Assembly: GCF_033242265.1 (NCBI RefSeq)
Contig: NZ_BTFW01000001.1
Coordinates: forward strand, 434,001 to 498,000
From: Novosphingobium sp. IK01
GTDB taxonomy: Bacteria; Pseudomonadota; Alphaproteobacteria; Sphingomonadales; Sphingomonadaceae
Direction of reading: 5' to 3'
DNA length: 64,000 bases
The notes beneath the pieces were generated by a model. It saw nothing but the letters and a program-made list of their open reading frames with translations. It was not told the DNA's origin and made no database searches. The number at the start of each line of letters is the position of its first letter. Position 1 is the stretch's first letter. This document shows, in pieces, positions 45,807-55,543 of this stretch. The translations under genes and the position numbers were made by a program.

Positions 45807-45844
45807 AAAAAAGGGGAGGAAGCAGGCTGCTTCCCCCCCTTTTT
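45807..45844. terminator. Bidirectional terminator between the purine operon and gpt
   Basis: GGAAGCA at 45818-45824 pairs with TGCTTCC at 45828-45834, extended by GGGG (45813-45816) with CCCC (45836-45839) past one mismatch, and bordered by A6 on the left and T5 on the right. With T-runs on both strands it can end both converging transcripts. Confidence 0.88.
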
Positions 45845-45899
45845 GATGTTTGCGCGATGGCGCCCGCTCAACCGAGGCGTGCATCAGCCAAGGCCTGCG

Positions 45900-46421
45900 T
45901 CAGCCAAGGCGTTCTGGCACTTCCTGGGCCTGGCCGGTCAGCGTCTCGACAGTGTTGACCGCTTCCCACGGGAACACGAACCAGCGCTTGTCGTCGGTGC
46001 GGTCGATGGTCTGGACGGCATAGTCGACGGTTTCCTGCGAGACCATGTTGTTGATCATCACGGCAAAGCGCAGGTGATCCTCGACGGTTTCGTGCGCGCG
46101 CAGCAGGCGGCGCAGGCCTGCGATGGTGCGGCCGGAATCGTTGATGTCGTCGACGATCAGGATGCGCTGTCCGGCCTTGGTCATCGTCGCGAGCTTGACC
46201 AGCAGTTCGTCGGCGAAACCGGGAACCTTGGCCGACTGGTCGATCGAGAGCATCGGAATGCTCATCATCTGGCTCATGTAGACGGCGGGCACGAGACCGC
46301 CACGGCCAATGCCGACCACGAAGTCCGGCTTCCATTCGTCCTGACTCACGGTCCGGGCCAGGGTGCTGACGAAGGACAGGAAATCGTCATAACCGATATA
46401 GTCGAAAACGGGCTGCGTCAT
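45900..46421 (-). CDS. gpt: Xanthine/guanine phosphoribosyltransferase-like enzyme
   Basis: 173 residues. Type I phosphoribosyltransferase: PDFVVGIGRGGLVPAVYMSQ in the N-terminal sheet and the PRPP loop RILIVDDINDSGRTIAG at about 87-103. The hood EDHLRFAVMINNMVSQ and late aromatic WFVFPWEAVN (base stacking) resemble E. coli Gpt and its relatives. It would salvage xanthine or guanine to nucleotides, the opposite fate of the catabolic genes. It converges with the adenine deaminase gene across a shared terminator and sits downstream of the LysR gene in the same direction, 86 bases apart, so it may be co-transcribed with the regulator. Confidence 0.8.
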   Translation of the reverse strand: MTQPVFDYIGYDDFLSFVSTLARTVSQDEWKPDFVVGIGRGGLVPAVYMSQMMSIPMLSIDQSAKVPGFADELLVKLATMTKAGQRILIVDDINDSGRTIAGLRRLLRAHETVEDHLRFAVMINNMVSQETVDYAVQTIDRTDDKRWFVFPWEAVNTVETLTGQAQEVPERLG

Positions 46422-46507
46422 GGGTCTTGGGTCCGCTAGGCTGAAAGGCGGGTGTTACGTTGGGATGCCGCCATTTCCGGCCGTCCCCCGAATCGAAGTG
46501 GTGGCCC

Positions 46508-47437
46508 TTACAGGCTTGCACCCCTGGGGTCCATATAGTCCAGCGCGGCAAAACTGTTCTGGATTTCCTTGAGGACGACATCGGCGGCATAGGAGGTCGC
46601 GCGCGAGGTCGCCGTGCACAGGGCCAGCGTCATCGGCTTGAGCACGGCGTCGGTGATCGGCACGAAGGCCAGCTGGCCCGAGCGCACCTCGTTGGCGACA
46701 TCGAGCGAGGTCAGCAGGCCGATGCCCACGCCTTGCAGCACGAGCGAGGTGATCATCTGGATATTGTCCGACGAGGCCTTGCGTTCGAGCGGAAGCTTCG
46801 ACGTGCCGACCAGCACCTGAACCTGCTGGGCCACGGCCAGCGGCAGGGCGGGCACGATCATCGGCATGCCGATGCAAGCCGAAAAGCGGGCCGAGGCCCG
46901 CTCTGCAAACGGATGGTCGGCGGGGACGACAAAGCCCAGGCGGATATTGGCATAGGCTAGCACGGTCAGTTCGCGGAAGGTCTGGGGATCGAAGCAGATG
47001 CCGAAATCGACCTCGCCGCTGGCGATGGCGCCGCGGATCTGTTCATTGGGCATGACCTTGATATCGACGGAAATGCCCGGATAGCGGCTCTGGACGGCGC
47101 GGATCGTGCCGGGCACATAGCCCTTGGTCATCGCGTCCATGATGGCGATGGTGACATGGCCGCGCTTGAGCCCGCGCAAGTCCTCGATCTGGGCGCGCAC
47201 GTCGCTCAGGCCCTTTTGCCAGCGGCTGCCCGCCGCCATCACGATTTCCCCCGCCGCAGTCAGCCGCAGCCCGGTGGGCAGGCGCTCGAACAGGGGCATG
47301 CCCAGTTCGGCTTCGGCATTGAGGATCTGTCGGTCGATGGCCGAGGCCGAGACGTTCAGCTCGTCGGCTGCCTTGCGGATCGAGCCGAGCCGCCCGACGG
47401 CCATGAAGTAGCGCAGGAAGCGGGAAAAGGCGGGCAT
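46508..47437 (-). CDS. LysR-family regulator, probable master regulator of the purine island
   Basis: 309 residues. N-terminal winged helix-turn-helix: FSRFLRYFMAVGRLGSIRKA, LNVSASAIDRQILNAEAELG, LFERLPTGLRLTAAGEIVM; effector domain from about 92 (RGHVTIAIMDAMTKGYVPGT). The recognition helix differs from the usual SQPAVS type by Ala-Ser-Ala-Ile-Asp-Arg. It is divergent from the NUP gene at 47548 and has operator site 2 only 20 bases before its own start, the usual place for autoregulation. Copies of the same site precede the 17-gene operon and the Rieske gene. The effector is probably a pathway purine or ureide; this is inference. Confidence 0.86.
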   Translation of the reverse strand: MPAFSRFLRYFMAVGRLGSIRKAADELNVSASAIDRQILNAEAELGMPLFERLPTGLRLTAAGEIVMAAGSRWQKGLSDVRAQIEDLRGLKRGHVTIAIMDAMTKGYVPGTIRAVQSRYPGISVDIKVMPNEQIRGAIASGEVDFGICFDPQTFRELTVLAYANIRLGFVVPADHPFAERASARFSACIGMPMIVPALPLAVAQQVQVLVGTSKLPLERKASSDNIQMITSLVLQGVGIGLLTSLDVANEVRSGQLAFVPITDAVLKPMTLALCTATSRATSYAADVVLKEIQNSFAALDYMDPRGASL

Positions 47438-47456
47438 GGGGGGCTCTCTAAATTTT

Positions 47457-47480
47457 GCAACGCTCTGTCAGATTCATTAT
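47457..47480. promoter_or_regulatory. Operator-like site 2 of 3, between the LysR gene and the NUP gene
   Basis: The 24-base frame begins GCAACG (47457) and ends CATTAT (47480); with CTCTCTAAATTTT before it and GATTGATTGCAA after it, it aligns with sites 1 and 3, though its right arm is degenerate. A second TTGCAA follows at 47488. It lies 20 bases upstream of the LysR start and about 70 before the NUP start, so one bound regulator could act on both genes. Confidence 0.55.
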
Positions 47481-47503
47481 GATTGATTGCAACGGGTCAA
47501 GTC

Positions 47504-47519
47504 CTTTAGCAAGCTAAAG
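47504..47519 (+). promoter_or_regulatory. Seven-base inverted repeat before the NUP gene
   Basis: CTTTAGC at 47504-47510 and GCTAAAG at 47513-47519 form a perfect inverted repeat with a two-base centre, 28 bases before the TTG start at 47548. It is unlike the LysR-type sites and may be the operator of another factor or lie over the promoter. Confidence 0.42.
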
Positions 47520-47547
47520 TCACAAAATATCATTCAGGGAAGACAAT

Positions 47548-48726
47548 TTGGGACGCGCCGTCATAGTCGGCTCGGGCAGGAAAACCCGGGCCATTAGTCA
47601 TGCTTTGAAGGCTGGTGCCACGCTTGGCGCCGCTCTGGCGCTTATGGTGGCGGCGTCGGGGGCCTGCGTGCAGGCGGCTGAACCTGCTGTTCCCGCGCTT
47701 CCTGTGGTCAAGCCCATCCCGGTCAAGGTGATGGTCATCGCCAATTTCGAGCCCGGCGCCGATACCGGCGATGCGCCCGGTGAATTCCAGCTCTGGGCCG
47801 AGCGCGAGCACCTCGACGAGGTGATCCCCGTGCGCGGCGCGCTCCATCCGCTGCGGCGCAATGGGCAGGGGCTCTATGGCATGGTCTGGGGCGATCCGCA
47901 TTCGCTGGTGGCAACGCCCGATGTGCAGTTGATGGCGCTGCTGCTCGATCCGCGCTTCGATTTCTCGCATACGTACTGGCTGTTTACCGGCATTTCCGGG
48001 GCCGATCCGCAAGTGGCTTCGGTGGGCAGCGTGGCCTGGGCGCGCTGGGTGGTGAGCGGCGACGAAATGCGCGAGTTCGCGCCGTCCGACACGCCCAGGG
48101 GCTGGCCCTATGGCCTCTTTGCCATTGGCGCCAAGGCACCGGGCGAGCTTCCCGCTGCGGCGGACAGCTTTGCCGGGATGACCGACACCAGTTCGCTGGG
48201 GGCGGCGGTCGCGCTCAATCAGGGGCTGGCGCAGTGGGCCTTTGCGCTCAGCAAGGATACGCCGCTGCCTGATTCCCCGGCTCTGGCCGCCGCGCGGGCG
48301 CGCTGGAAGGGCTTCCCGCAGGCCCAGCGCGCGCCCTTCGTGCTGATGGGCGAGACACTCGGCGCGCTGCGCTACTGGCATGGCGCGGGGCGCACGCAGT
48401 GGGCGCGCGACTGGGTGAAGCTGTGGACCCACGGGCAGGGCCGCTTTGCGATGACCAACATGGAAAGCCAGCTGATGGCCGGAACCATGCTGGTGGCCGC
48501 GCAGGACGGGCTGGTCGACATGAAGCGGGTCATGGTGCTGCGCAGCGCCAGCAACGCCTCGATGCCGCCGCCGGGGCAATCCCCGCTGGCCAGCGTGGGC
48601 GACGAAGGGCCGGGGCAGGTTGCCGCTTACGAAAGCAACTACCGCGTCGGTGCGGTGGTCGTGCATCATCTGCTGGCCGATTGGGGCCGCTATCGTGATA
48701 CCGTGCCCGAAGCGGGCCAGCCATGA
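47548..48726 (+). CDS. Purine nucleoside permease-type (NUP family) periplasmic protein, copy 1
   Basis: 392 residues from a TTG at 47548 preceded by GGGAAG; hydrophobic signal at about 24-43 ending VQA. NUP family (named after a Candida nucleoside permease): VMVIANFEPGADTGDAPGEF, WAEREHLDEVIPVRG, FSHTYWLFTGISGADPQVAS, VAWARWVVSGDEMREF, MTNMESQLMAGTMLVAAQ and VMVLRSASNASMPPPGQS. Only the signal region is hydrophobic, so it cannot be a channel. The fold is related to nucleoside phosphorylases, which suggests it binds or splits purine nucleosides in the periplasm. Stop overlaps the secreted adenosine deaminase start by four bases. Related to copy 2 at 52983. Confidence 0.82.
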   Translation: MGRAVIVGSGRKTRAISHALKAGATLGAALALMVAASGACVQAAEPAVPALPVVKPIPVKVMVIANFEPGADTGDAPGEFQLWAEREHLDEVIPVRGALHPLRRNGQGLYGMVWGDPHSLVATPDVQLMALLLDPRFDFSHTYWLFTGISGADPQVASVGSVAWARWVVSGDEMREFAPSDTPRGWPYGLFAIGAKAPGELPAAADSFAGMTDTSSLGAAVALNQGLAQWAFALSKDTPLPDSPALAAARARWKGFPQAQRAPFVLMGETLGALRYWHGAGRTQWARDWVKLWTHGQGRFAMTNMESQLMAGTMLVAAQDGLVDMKRVMVLRSASNASMPPPGQSPLASVGDEGPGQVAAYESNYRVGAVVVHHLLADWGRYRDTVPEAGQP

Positions 48727-50315
48727 TCCGGTTGATGCGCGGGTGTGCCGTTGCAGGCACCATCGCCTTGTTGGCTGCGGCATCGGCTCAATCCCGGGCG
48801 CGGGCCGAAGCGCCGGCGATCGTGTCGGCCCAGCGCGAGGCTGCTGTCGCCGCGATCATGGCGCGTGCGGCGCGCGATCCGGGCGAATTGCGCCTGTTCC
48901 TTCACGCCATGCCCAAGGGCGGGGATCTCCACGACCATCTTTCGGGCGCCCTGTTTGCCGAGGACATGATCGACTGGGCCGGGCGCAAGGGGCTTTGCGT
49001 CAAGGCCGATACGACCGGTTTCACGCAGCCGCCCTGCGCGCCGGGAACACAGGCCGCCAGCCTCGGCCAGACCGCGCCCGAGCGCTATGGCCGACTGGTC
49101 GACAGCCTGTCGACGCGCGGCTGGCAGGCTGGGGTCGATGCCGGGGCGGTCGATGGCCACGATCAGTTCTTTGCCACGTTTGCCCGGTTCGATCCGGCGG
49201 TCGAGGGGAGCGAGGCGGCCGCGATGGTCGCCCTGCGCCGTCAGGCCGCGCGCGAGGGCGTGCTCTATCTCGAACTGATCCACAATCCGCCTGCCCTGTT
49301 GCAGGCGGGTTTGCAGGCTGGGCTTTCCGCCCCTGCCGAGCCGCTTGATGCGAAGGGGCTGGATGCCTTTTTCGCGCGCGAGGCGCCGCATCTGGCCGCG
49401 ATGGTGCCCGCCATGCGCCAGCAGATCGATGCCGAGGAGGCGCAGGCCCGCACCACGCAAGCCTGCGGGACGGCGCAGGCCGAGCCGGGCTGCGCGGTGG
49501 CGGTGCATTATCAGGCCTTCGTGTTGCGCTCGGTGGCCCCGGCGGCGGTGTTCCGCTCGATGATCCTGGCCTTTGCGCTGGCCGACAAGGACCCGCGCTT
49601 CGTGGGGGTCAATATCGTCGCGCCCGAAGACTGGCCGGTGGCGCGGGCCGATTACGACCTGCACATGGCCATGTTCCGCTTTCTCGAAAAGCGGCATCCG
49701 GGCGTCGCCGTTTCGATGCACGCGGGCGAACTGGCCTTTGGCAGCGTGCCGCCTGCCGATCTTGCCGATCATATCGGCAAGGCGGTGGCTTCGGGGGCGC
49801 GGCGGATCGGCCATGGTGTCGACATCGCCTTCGAGGATCAGGGCCGCGCAACGATGGCCCGCATGGCGCGCGAGGGCGTGGCCGTGGAGATCAACCTGAG
49901 CAGCAACGCGGTGATCCTGGGGGTCAAGGGGGCCGAACATCCGTTCGAACTCTATCGGCACCACGGGGTTCCGGTCGTGCTGGCGACGGATGATGCCGGG
50001 GTGCTGCGCATCGACCTGACCCACGAATACCAGCGCGCGGCGAGCGAGCACGGGCTTGGCTATGCCGATCTCAAGGCGCTCTCGCGGGCCAGCCTCGAAT
50101 ATGCGTTCCTGCCGGGCGTAAGCCTGTGGAACGCGCATCATCCCGGTTCCTGGGCCCCTGCTTGCGTCGACGGCAAGCTGGACGCCCCGGCGTGCCGGAC
50201 ATTGCTGGCGCAAAGCGAAAAGGCCCGCCTCCAGGCGGACCTCGAACGCCGCTTTGCCAGCTTCGAGACAGAGGTCAGCTCCGAGACAGGGGAAGTGACC
50301 GGCGCGAAGCTCTGA
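48723..50315 (+). CDS. Secreted adenosine deaminase (ADGF-like)
   Basis: 530 residues, longer than the 330-350 of cytoplasmic enzymes, with a signal peptide ending in the ASAQSRARA region near residue 29. ADA zinc motifs: HAMPKGGDLHDHLSGALFAE, AVSMHAGELAFGS, RRIGHGVDIAFED and VVLATDDAGVLRIDLTHEY. The extra N-terminal and insertion regions resemble extracellular ADGF/CECR1-type deaminases. A cysteine pair at ACGTAQAEPGC and another at CVDGKLDAPAC fit an oxidising compartment. It would turn adenosine into inosine before uptake. The C-terminal 14 residues are Glu/Ser/Thr-rich with a small internal repeat. Confidence 0.85.
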   Translation: MIRLMRGCAVAGTIALLAAASAQSRARAEAPAIVSAQREAAVAAIMARAARDPGELRLFLHAMPKGGDLHDHLSGALFAEDMIDWAGRKGLCVKADTTGFTQPPCAPGTQAASLGQTAPERYGRLVDSLSTRGWQAGVDAGAVDGHDQFFATFARFDPAVEGSEAAAMVALRRQAAREGVLYLELIHNPPALLQAGLQAGLSAPAEPLDAKGLDAFFAREAPHLAAMVPAMRQQIDAEEAQARTTQACGTAQAEPGCAVAVHYQAFVLRSVAPAAVFRSMILAFALADKDPRFVGVNIVAPEDWPVARADYDLHMAMFRFLEKRHPGVAVSMHAGELAFGSVPPADLADHIGKAVASGARRIGHGVDIAFEDQGRATMARMAREGVAVEINLSSNAVILGVKGAEHPFELYRHHGVPVVLATDDAGVLRIDLTHEYQRAASEHGLGYADLKALSRASLEYAFLPGVSLWNAHHPGSWAPACVDGKLDAPACRTLLAQSEKARLQADLERRFASFETEVSSETGEVTGAKL

Positions 50316-50335
50316 CGGGCTGATTTCAAACGATA

Positions 50336-50353
50336 CTATAATCGACGTTATAG
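50336..50353 (+). promoter_or_regulatory. Palindrome upstream of the TonB-dependent receptor
   Basis: CTATAA at 50336-50341 and TTATAG at 50348-50353 are perfect inverted arms around TCGACG, with TATAAT eight to thirteen bases further on. It lies about 20 bases after the deaminase stop and about 100 before the receptor start. It may be an operator overlapping a promoter, giving the receptor its own regulation. Confidence 0.42.
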
Positions 50354-50449
50354 CAAAAATATAATGCCTCTTCGGGAGAGGGGCCAGGGCGAAAAAAGCA
50401 ACGGACGGTGCGTCGGCGACGGCGCAACCTGACCATGGGGGTTCGACAG

Positions 50450-52930
50450 ATGATCACAGAACAAATGGGAGCGTATCACTCCGGCTTCAGGCATCGTGCC
50501 AGACCTCGCCGGGCGCTCGTAGGCCTGGCTTTGCTGGCCGGAACGGCGCTGGCCCGTCCAGCCCTGGCCGACGATGCCACGCCGCCGCCTGCTGCCGATG
50601 ATGCGCAGAAGGAAATCGTCGTCACCGGCTCGCTGGGCGCGCTTCCGCTCAAGGATGTCGGTTCGGTCTTCGGGTTCGACAAGACCCTGGCCGAAACGCC
50701 GCGCTCGGCCTCGACGGTCAGCTCCGAACAGCTCGAACGCTTCGGCATTACCCAGATCTACGATCTGGTCAGCCAGGTTCCCGGCACGTTCACCAGTTCG
50801 TTCTTCGGCACCGGCGGCGCGCTCGACATTCGCGGCACGCCCGGCGAAGTCTATTTCCGTGGCATGTTGCGTCTGGAAAATCCCGGCAACTATCCCACCC
50901 CGATTGCCGCTGCCGACCGCATCGACATCGTGCGCGGCCCGGCCTCGCCGATCTATGGCCCGTCGAAGACCGGCGGCTACATGAACTTCGTGCCCAAGAC
51001 CGCACGTGCGGCCAACGGGACTTATGCGCCCGATCCGACCGGTTTCGTCAGCTATGAAACCGGAAGCTGGGGCCGCAACGTGTTCAAGGCCAATATCACC
51101 GGCCCCGGCAAGATCGGCAACCACCAGTTCGGCTACAGCCTCTATGGCGAGGTCGAGGATTCGGGCAGCTATTACCGCAACATTCACCCGCGCAACCTGG
51201 TTCTTTCGGCGGCCTTCGACACCGACATCACCTCGAACCTGCGCGTCGAGTTTGGCGGCATGTACCAGAAGTTCCGTGGCCAGCAGAACGGTGGCTGGAA
51301 CCGCCTGACGCAGGATCTGGTCGACAACGGCACCTACATCACCGGCAATGCCAGCAACGCGCTCGACACCAACCACGACGGGCAGATTTCGCGCACGGAA
51401 GCACGCGCGGCCAATGGCGGCGCTGGTCTTGTCGCTTTCGGTTCGTTTGCCTGTGGCGGCCTCGACGGACCTGGGGGCTGGACCGATGCCTGCCTGCGCG
51501 CCAACTATCCCGACATGGCGCTGCAAAACCACGGCACGACCACGCTGAGCAAGCGCAATACCCTGACGGGCCCGAACGACAAGCTCAACAACGACCAGAA
51601 GACCGGCTACTTCGACCTGATCTGGACGGGCCCCAAGAAGCTGGAGATCAAGAACCAGCTCTTCTACGATGGCACCAAGAACCTCAACGAGAACTATTAC
51701 GGTTTCTCGCAGTTCATCAATTCCTACGTCATTGAAGACAAGATCGTCGCTTCTGACAGCTTCACCACCTCGCTGATGAAGCTCTCGGTTCAGGGTGCCA
51801 CCTCGCTGCGCTACACCCACTTCAAGTTCGGTGACGACTTCGGCGTGGAACTGTGGAACCGCCCGGACATCACCACCGGCTATACCGATGCTTCGACGCG
51901 CCAGCTTTCGACCGATTGCGAATGTGACTATTCCGACTATCTCAAGGGGCACTACCTTGATGTCGGCGTGGCGGGCCTTGTCGATGCCGATTTCAACTTC
52001 GGCCTCGACATCATCGGGGGCCTGCGCTGGGATCATGTCCATGCCAAGTCGACCGCGATCCTCAGCAAGTACGATCCCACCGGCCTGCCGAGCATTCCCG
52101 AGGCCAGCGGGTCGGACAGCGGCCTGTCGTGGAACACCAGCGTTTCCTATCGCACGCCGATCGGCCTGATCCCCTATTTCACCGCCTCGCGCCAGTCGAC
52201 GGTGGTGGCCGGGGAAGGGGCGGAAATCCAGCCTGCGGCGATCGCTTCGGGCACGTTCCTGTCGGCCTCGCGCCTGCTGGAAGCGGGCGTGAAGGGCGAA
52301 TTCCTCAACAAGCGTCTCTATGCCGCGCTGTCGGTCTACAAGCAGGAACGCACCGATGTCGTTTCCGACAGCCCGCTGACCAACCAGTCGATCCGCACCA
52401 AGGGTGTGGAAGCCGAACTGCGCTGGTCGGTCGACCGCCACCTGCTGGTGAGCGCCAACTACACCTATATCGACGTGGTGAATATCTCGGCGCTGGCCGG
52501 GGCCTATTTCAACTACTTCGGCATCGGCGATTTGAGCAACGTGGCCAGCCCCTGGCTGGCGCTCGGGGGAAGCCAGATTGGCAACCTCTATCTCACCACC
52601 AATTCGCAGGCCCGCCGTCCGGGCATTCCGCACAACGTGGTGTCGGCCACGGGGACATATGCGTTCGACAACGGACTGGCGGTCAATGCCGACCTCAGCC
52701 ACGTCGACTCGGTGTTCTCGGGCTATAGCCAGCAGGTTCGCCTGCCCGGCTACTGGCTGCTCAATGCCGGGGCCTCGTTCACCACGGGCCGCTGGATGCT
52801 GCGTGTGGTGGTCAAGAACCTCAATAATGCGCGCTATTTCCGGGCCGGTGGTCAGGATCTGTTCGGGGCCGACATTGCCCTGCCGCAGCAGCCGCGCAGC
52901 TTCCAGGCGACTCTCCAGTACAAGTTCTGA
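50450..52930 (+). CDS. TonB-dependent outer-membrane receptor of the purine island
   Basis: 826 residues from the ATG at 50450, with in-frame ATGs at 50435 and 50465 also possible. Signal peptide ends ALA before DDATPPPAADDAQ, then KEIVVTGSLGALPLKDVGSV as TonB-box and plug start. Plug domain: DLVSQVPGTFTSSFFGTGGA, RIDIVRGPASPIYGPSKTGG. The barrel ends FQATLQYKF, as it should. FhuA/siderophore-receptor-like rather than SusC-like. An extracellular loop carries a perfect EF-hand loop (D-T-N-H-D-G-Q-I-S-R-T-E, codons 51365-51400). Placed between two nucleoside-processing genes, it most likely imports nucleosides, nucleotides or a purine derivative; a metal-chelate role is an alternative because of the EF-hand. 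Confidence 0.87.
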   Translation: MITEQMGAYHSGFRHRARPRRALVGLALLAGTALARPALADDATPPPAADDAQKEIVVTGSLGALPLKDVGSVFGFDKTLAETPRSASTVSSEQLERFGITQIYDLVSQVPGTFTSSFFGTGGALDIRGTPGEVYFRGMLRLENPGNYPTPIAAADRIDIVRGPASPIYGPSKTGGYMNFVPKTARAANGTYAPDPTGFVSYETGSWGRNVFKANITGPGKIGNHQFGYSLYGEVEDSGSYYRNIHPRNLVLSAAFDTDITSNLRVEFGGMYQKFRGQQNGGWNRLTQDLVDNGTYITGNASNALDTNHDGQISRTEARAANGGAGLVAFGSFACGGLDGPGGWTDACLRANYPDMALQNHGTTTLSKRNTLTGPNDKLNNDQKTGYFDLIWTGPKKLEIKNQLFYDGTKNLNENYYGFSQFINSYVIEDKIVASDSFTTSLMKLSVQGATSLRYTHFKFGDDFGVELWNRPDITTGYTDASTRQLSTDCECDYSDYLKGHYLDVGVAGLVDADFNFGLDIIGGLRWDHVHAKSTAILSKYDPTGLPSIPEASGSDSGLSWNTSVSYRTPIGLIPYFTASRQSTVVAGEGAEIQPAAIASGTFLSASRLLEAGVKGEFLNKRLYAALSVYKQERTDVVSDSPLTNQSIRTKGVEAELRWSVDRHLLVSANYTYIDVVNISALAGAYFNYFGIGDLSNVASPWLALGGSQIGNLYLTTNSQARRPGIPHNVVSATGTYAFDNGLAVNADLSHVDSVFSGYSQQVRLPGYWLLNAGASFTTGRWMLRVVVKNLNNARYFRAGGQDLFGADIALPQQPRSFQATLQYKF

Positions 52931-52943
52931 TCGTTCAACCCTT

Positions 52944-52969
52944 GGGGCGGCCCAGTGCCGCCCCGTTTT
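52944..52969 (+). terminator. Hairpin terminator after the TonB-dependent receptor
   Basis: GGGGCGG at 52944-52950 pairs with CCGCCCC at 52958-52964, loop of seven, then GTTTTC. The T-run is short, so partial read-through to the second NUP gene, whose ATG is 14 bases on, is likely and would lower its expression relative to the receptor. Confidence 0.65.
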
Positions 52970-52982
52970 CGATGGAAATATC

Positions 52983-54133
52983 ATGATGGTGCAGATGAAG
53001 GCCTTTTGGCGCGGAGCAATCGGCCTGGCACTTGCCGGTGCGGCAGGAAGCGCGGTGGCACAGGCCAAAGGGGCGGCATCTGCACCCGCGCTTCCCGCGC
53101 AAGTGAGTGCGGCGCTGGCGTGCAAGCCGGGCGGGGCCTGCGCGGCGCGCATTCCGGTCAAGGTGGTGGTGGTCACCATGTTCGAGATCGGGCAGGACAC
53201 CGGCGACGCGCCCGGCGAGTTCCAGTTCTGGCGCGAGCGGCGCAAGCTCGACGTGCGCATTCCCTTTCCGCAGTCCCACCACGACCTCTATTACAACCCC
53301 AGGAGCCAGATTCTGGGCATGGTGACGGGCATGGGCTCGATCCGCTCGGCAACGGCGACCCTCGCGCTCGGCCTCGACCAGCGTTTCGACCTTTCGCATG
53401 CCTATTGGCTGGTGGCCGGGATCGCCGGGGTGGACCCGCATCAGGCGACCATCGGTTCGGCGGTCTGGGCGCACTATCTGGTCGATGGCGATCTGGCGCA
53501 CGAGATCGACGCGCGCGAAATGCCCAGGAACTGGCCGAGCGGCTATTTCCCGCTCAATGCCAAGGGGCCGCTCGACAAGCACCCGCAGAGCGCCGAGGAA
53601 GGCGAGATGTTCGCGCTCAACGCGGGCCTTGCCGACTGGGCCTATGGCCTGACCAAGGGCATCACGCTGCCCGACAGCGCCGATCTGGCCAAGGCCCGCG
53701 CGCCCTACACCGACACACCCGAGGCGCTGGCCGCGCCGCGCGTGATGACCGGCGACAACCTCGCTGCGATGACCTTCTGGCACGGCGCGATGATGACGCA
53801 ATGGGCGCACGACTGGGTCGATTTCTGGACCGGGGGCAAGGGCACGTTCGTCACCTCGGCGATGGAGGAGACCGGTACGTTCCAGTCTATCGACTATCTT
53901 TCGCGCGTGGGCCGGGCCGATCGCAACCGCGTGATGGTGCTGCGCGGGGCGTCCAATTTCACGATGCCGCCGCCCGGCGTGTCTGCGGCGACCAACCTGC
54001 TGAAAGAAAACGAGAGCTATTCGGGCATGAACGCCTCGCTCGAAGCGCTCTATACGGTCGGTTCGAAGGTGGTCGATACCCTGCTGGCCGATTGGCCGCG
54101 CTATGAAAAGATGCCGCCCAAGGCCCCGGCACA

Positions 54134-54137
<4 letters not shown>
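52983..54137 (+). CDS. Purine nucleoside permease-type (NUP family) periplasmic protein, copy 2
   Basis: 384 residues with a signal peptide ending AVA near residue 26. Same family motifs as copy 1: VVVVTMFEIGQDTGDAPGEF, WRERRKLDVRIPF, LSHAYWLVAGIAGVDPHQAT, VWAHYLVDGDLAHEIDAREM, FVTSAMEETGTFQSIDYLSR and VMVLRGASNFTMPPPGVSAA. A cysteine pair (ACKPGGACAARI) at the mature N-terminus is not in copy 1. The two copies differ enough that they may prefer different nucleosides. The stop overlaps the start of the 8-oxoguanine-deaminase-like gene by four bases. Confidence 0.84.
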
Positions 54138-55507
<1,370 letters not shown>

Positions 55508-55543
55508 CGCCCCCGATATTCGAGTTGAGGAAAGGCAGAACCG

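Noticed and set aside
47548..48726. NUP proteins as true membrane permeases
   Set aside because: Each has only a signal-type hydrophobic segment and otherwise a soluble sequence, so a channel or carrier is not possible despite the family name.
50348..53260. 970-codon open frame on the minus strand opposite the TonB-dependent receptor
   Set aside because: The plus strand encodes a complete receptor with plug and barrel motifs. The antisense reading has no recognisable fold.
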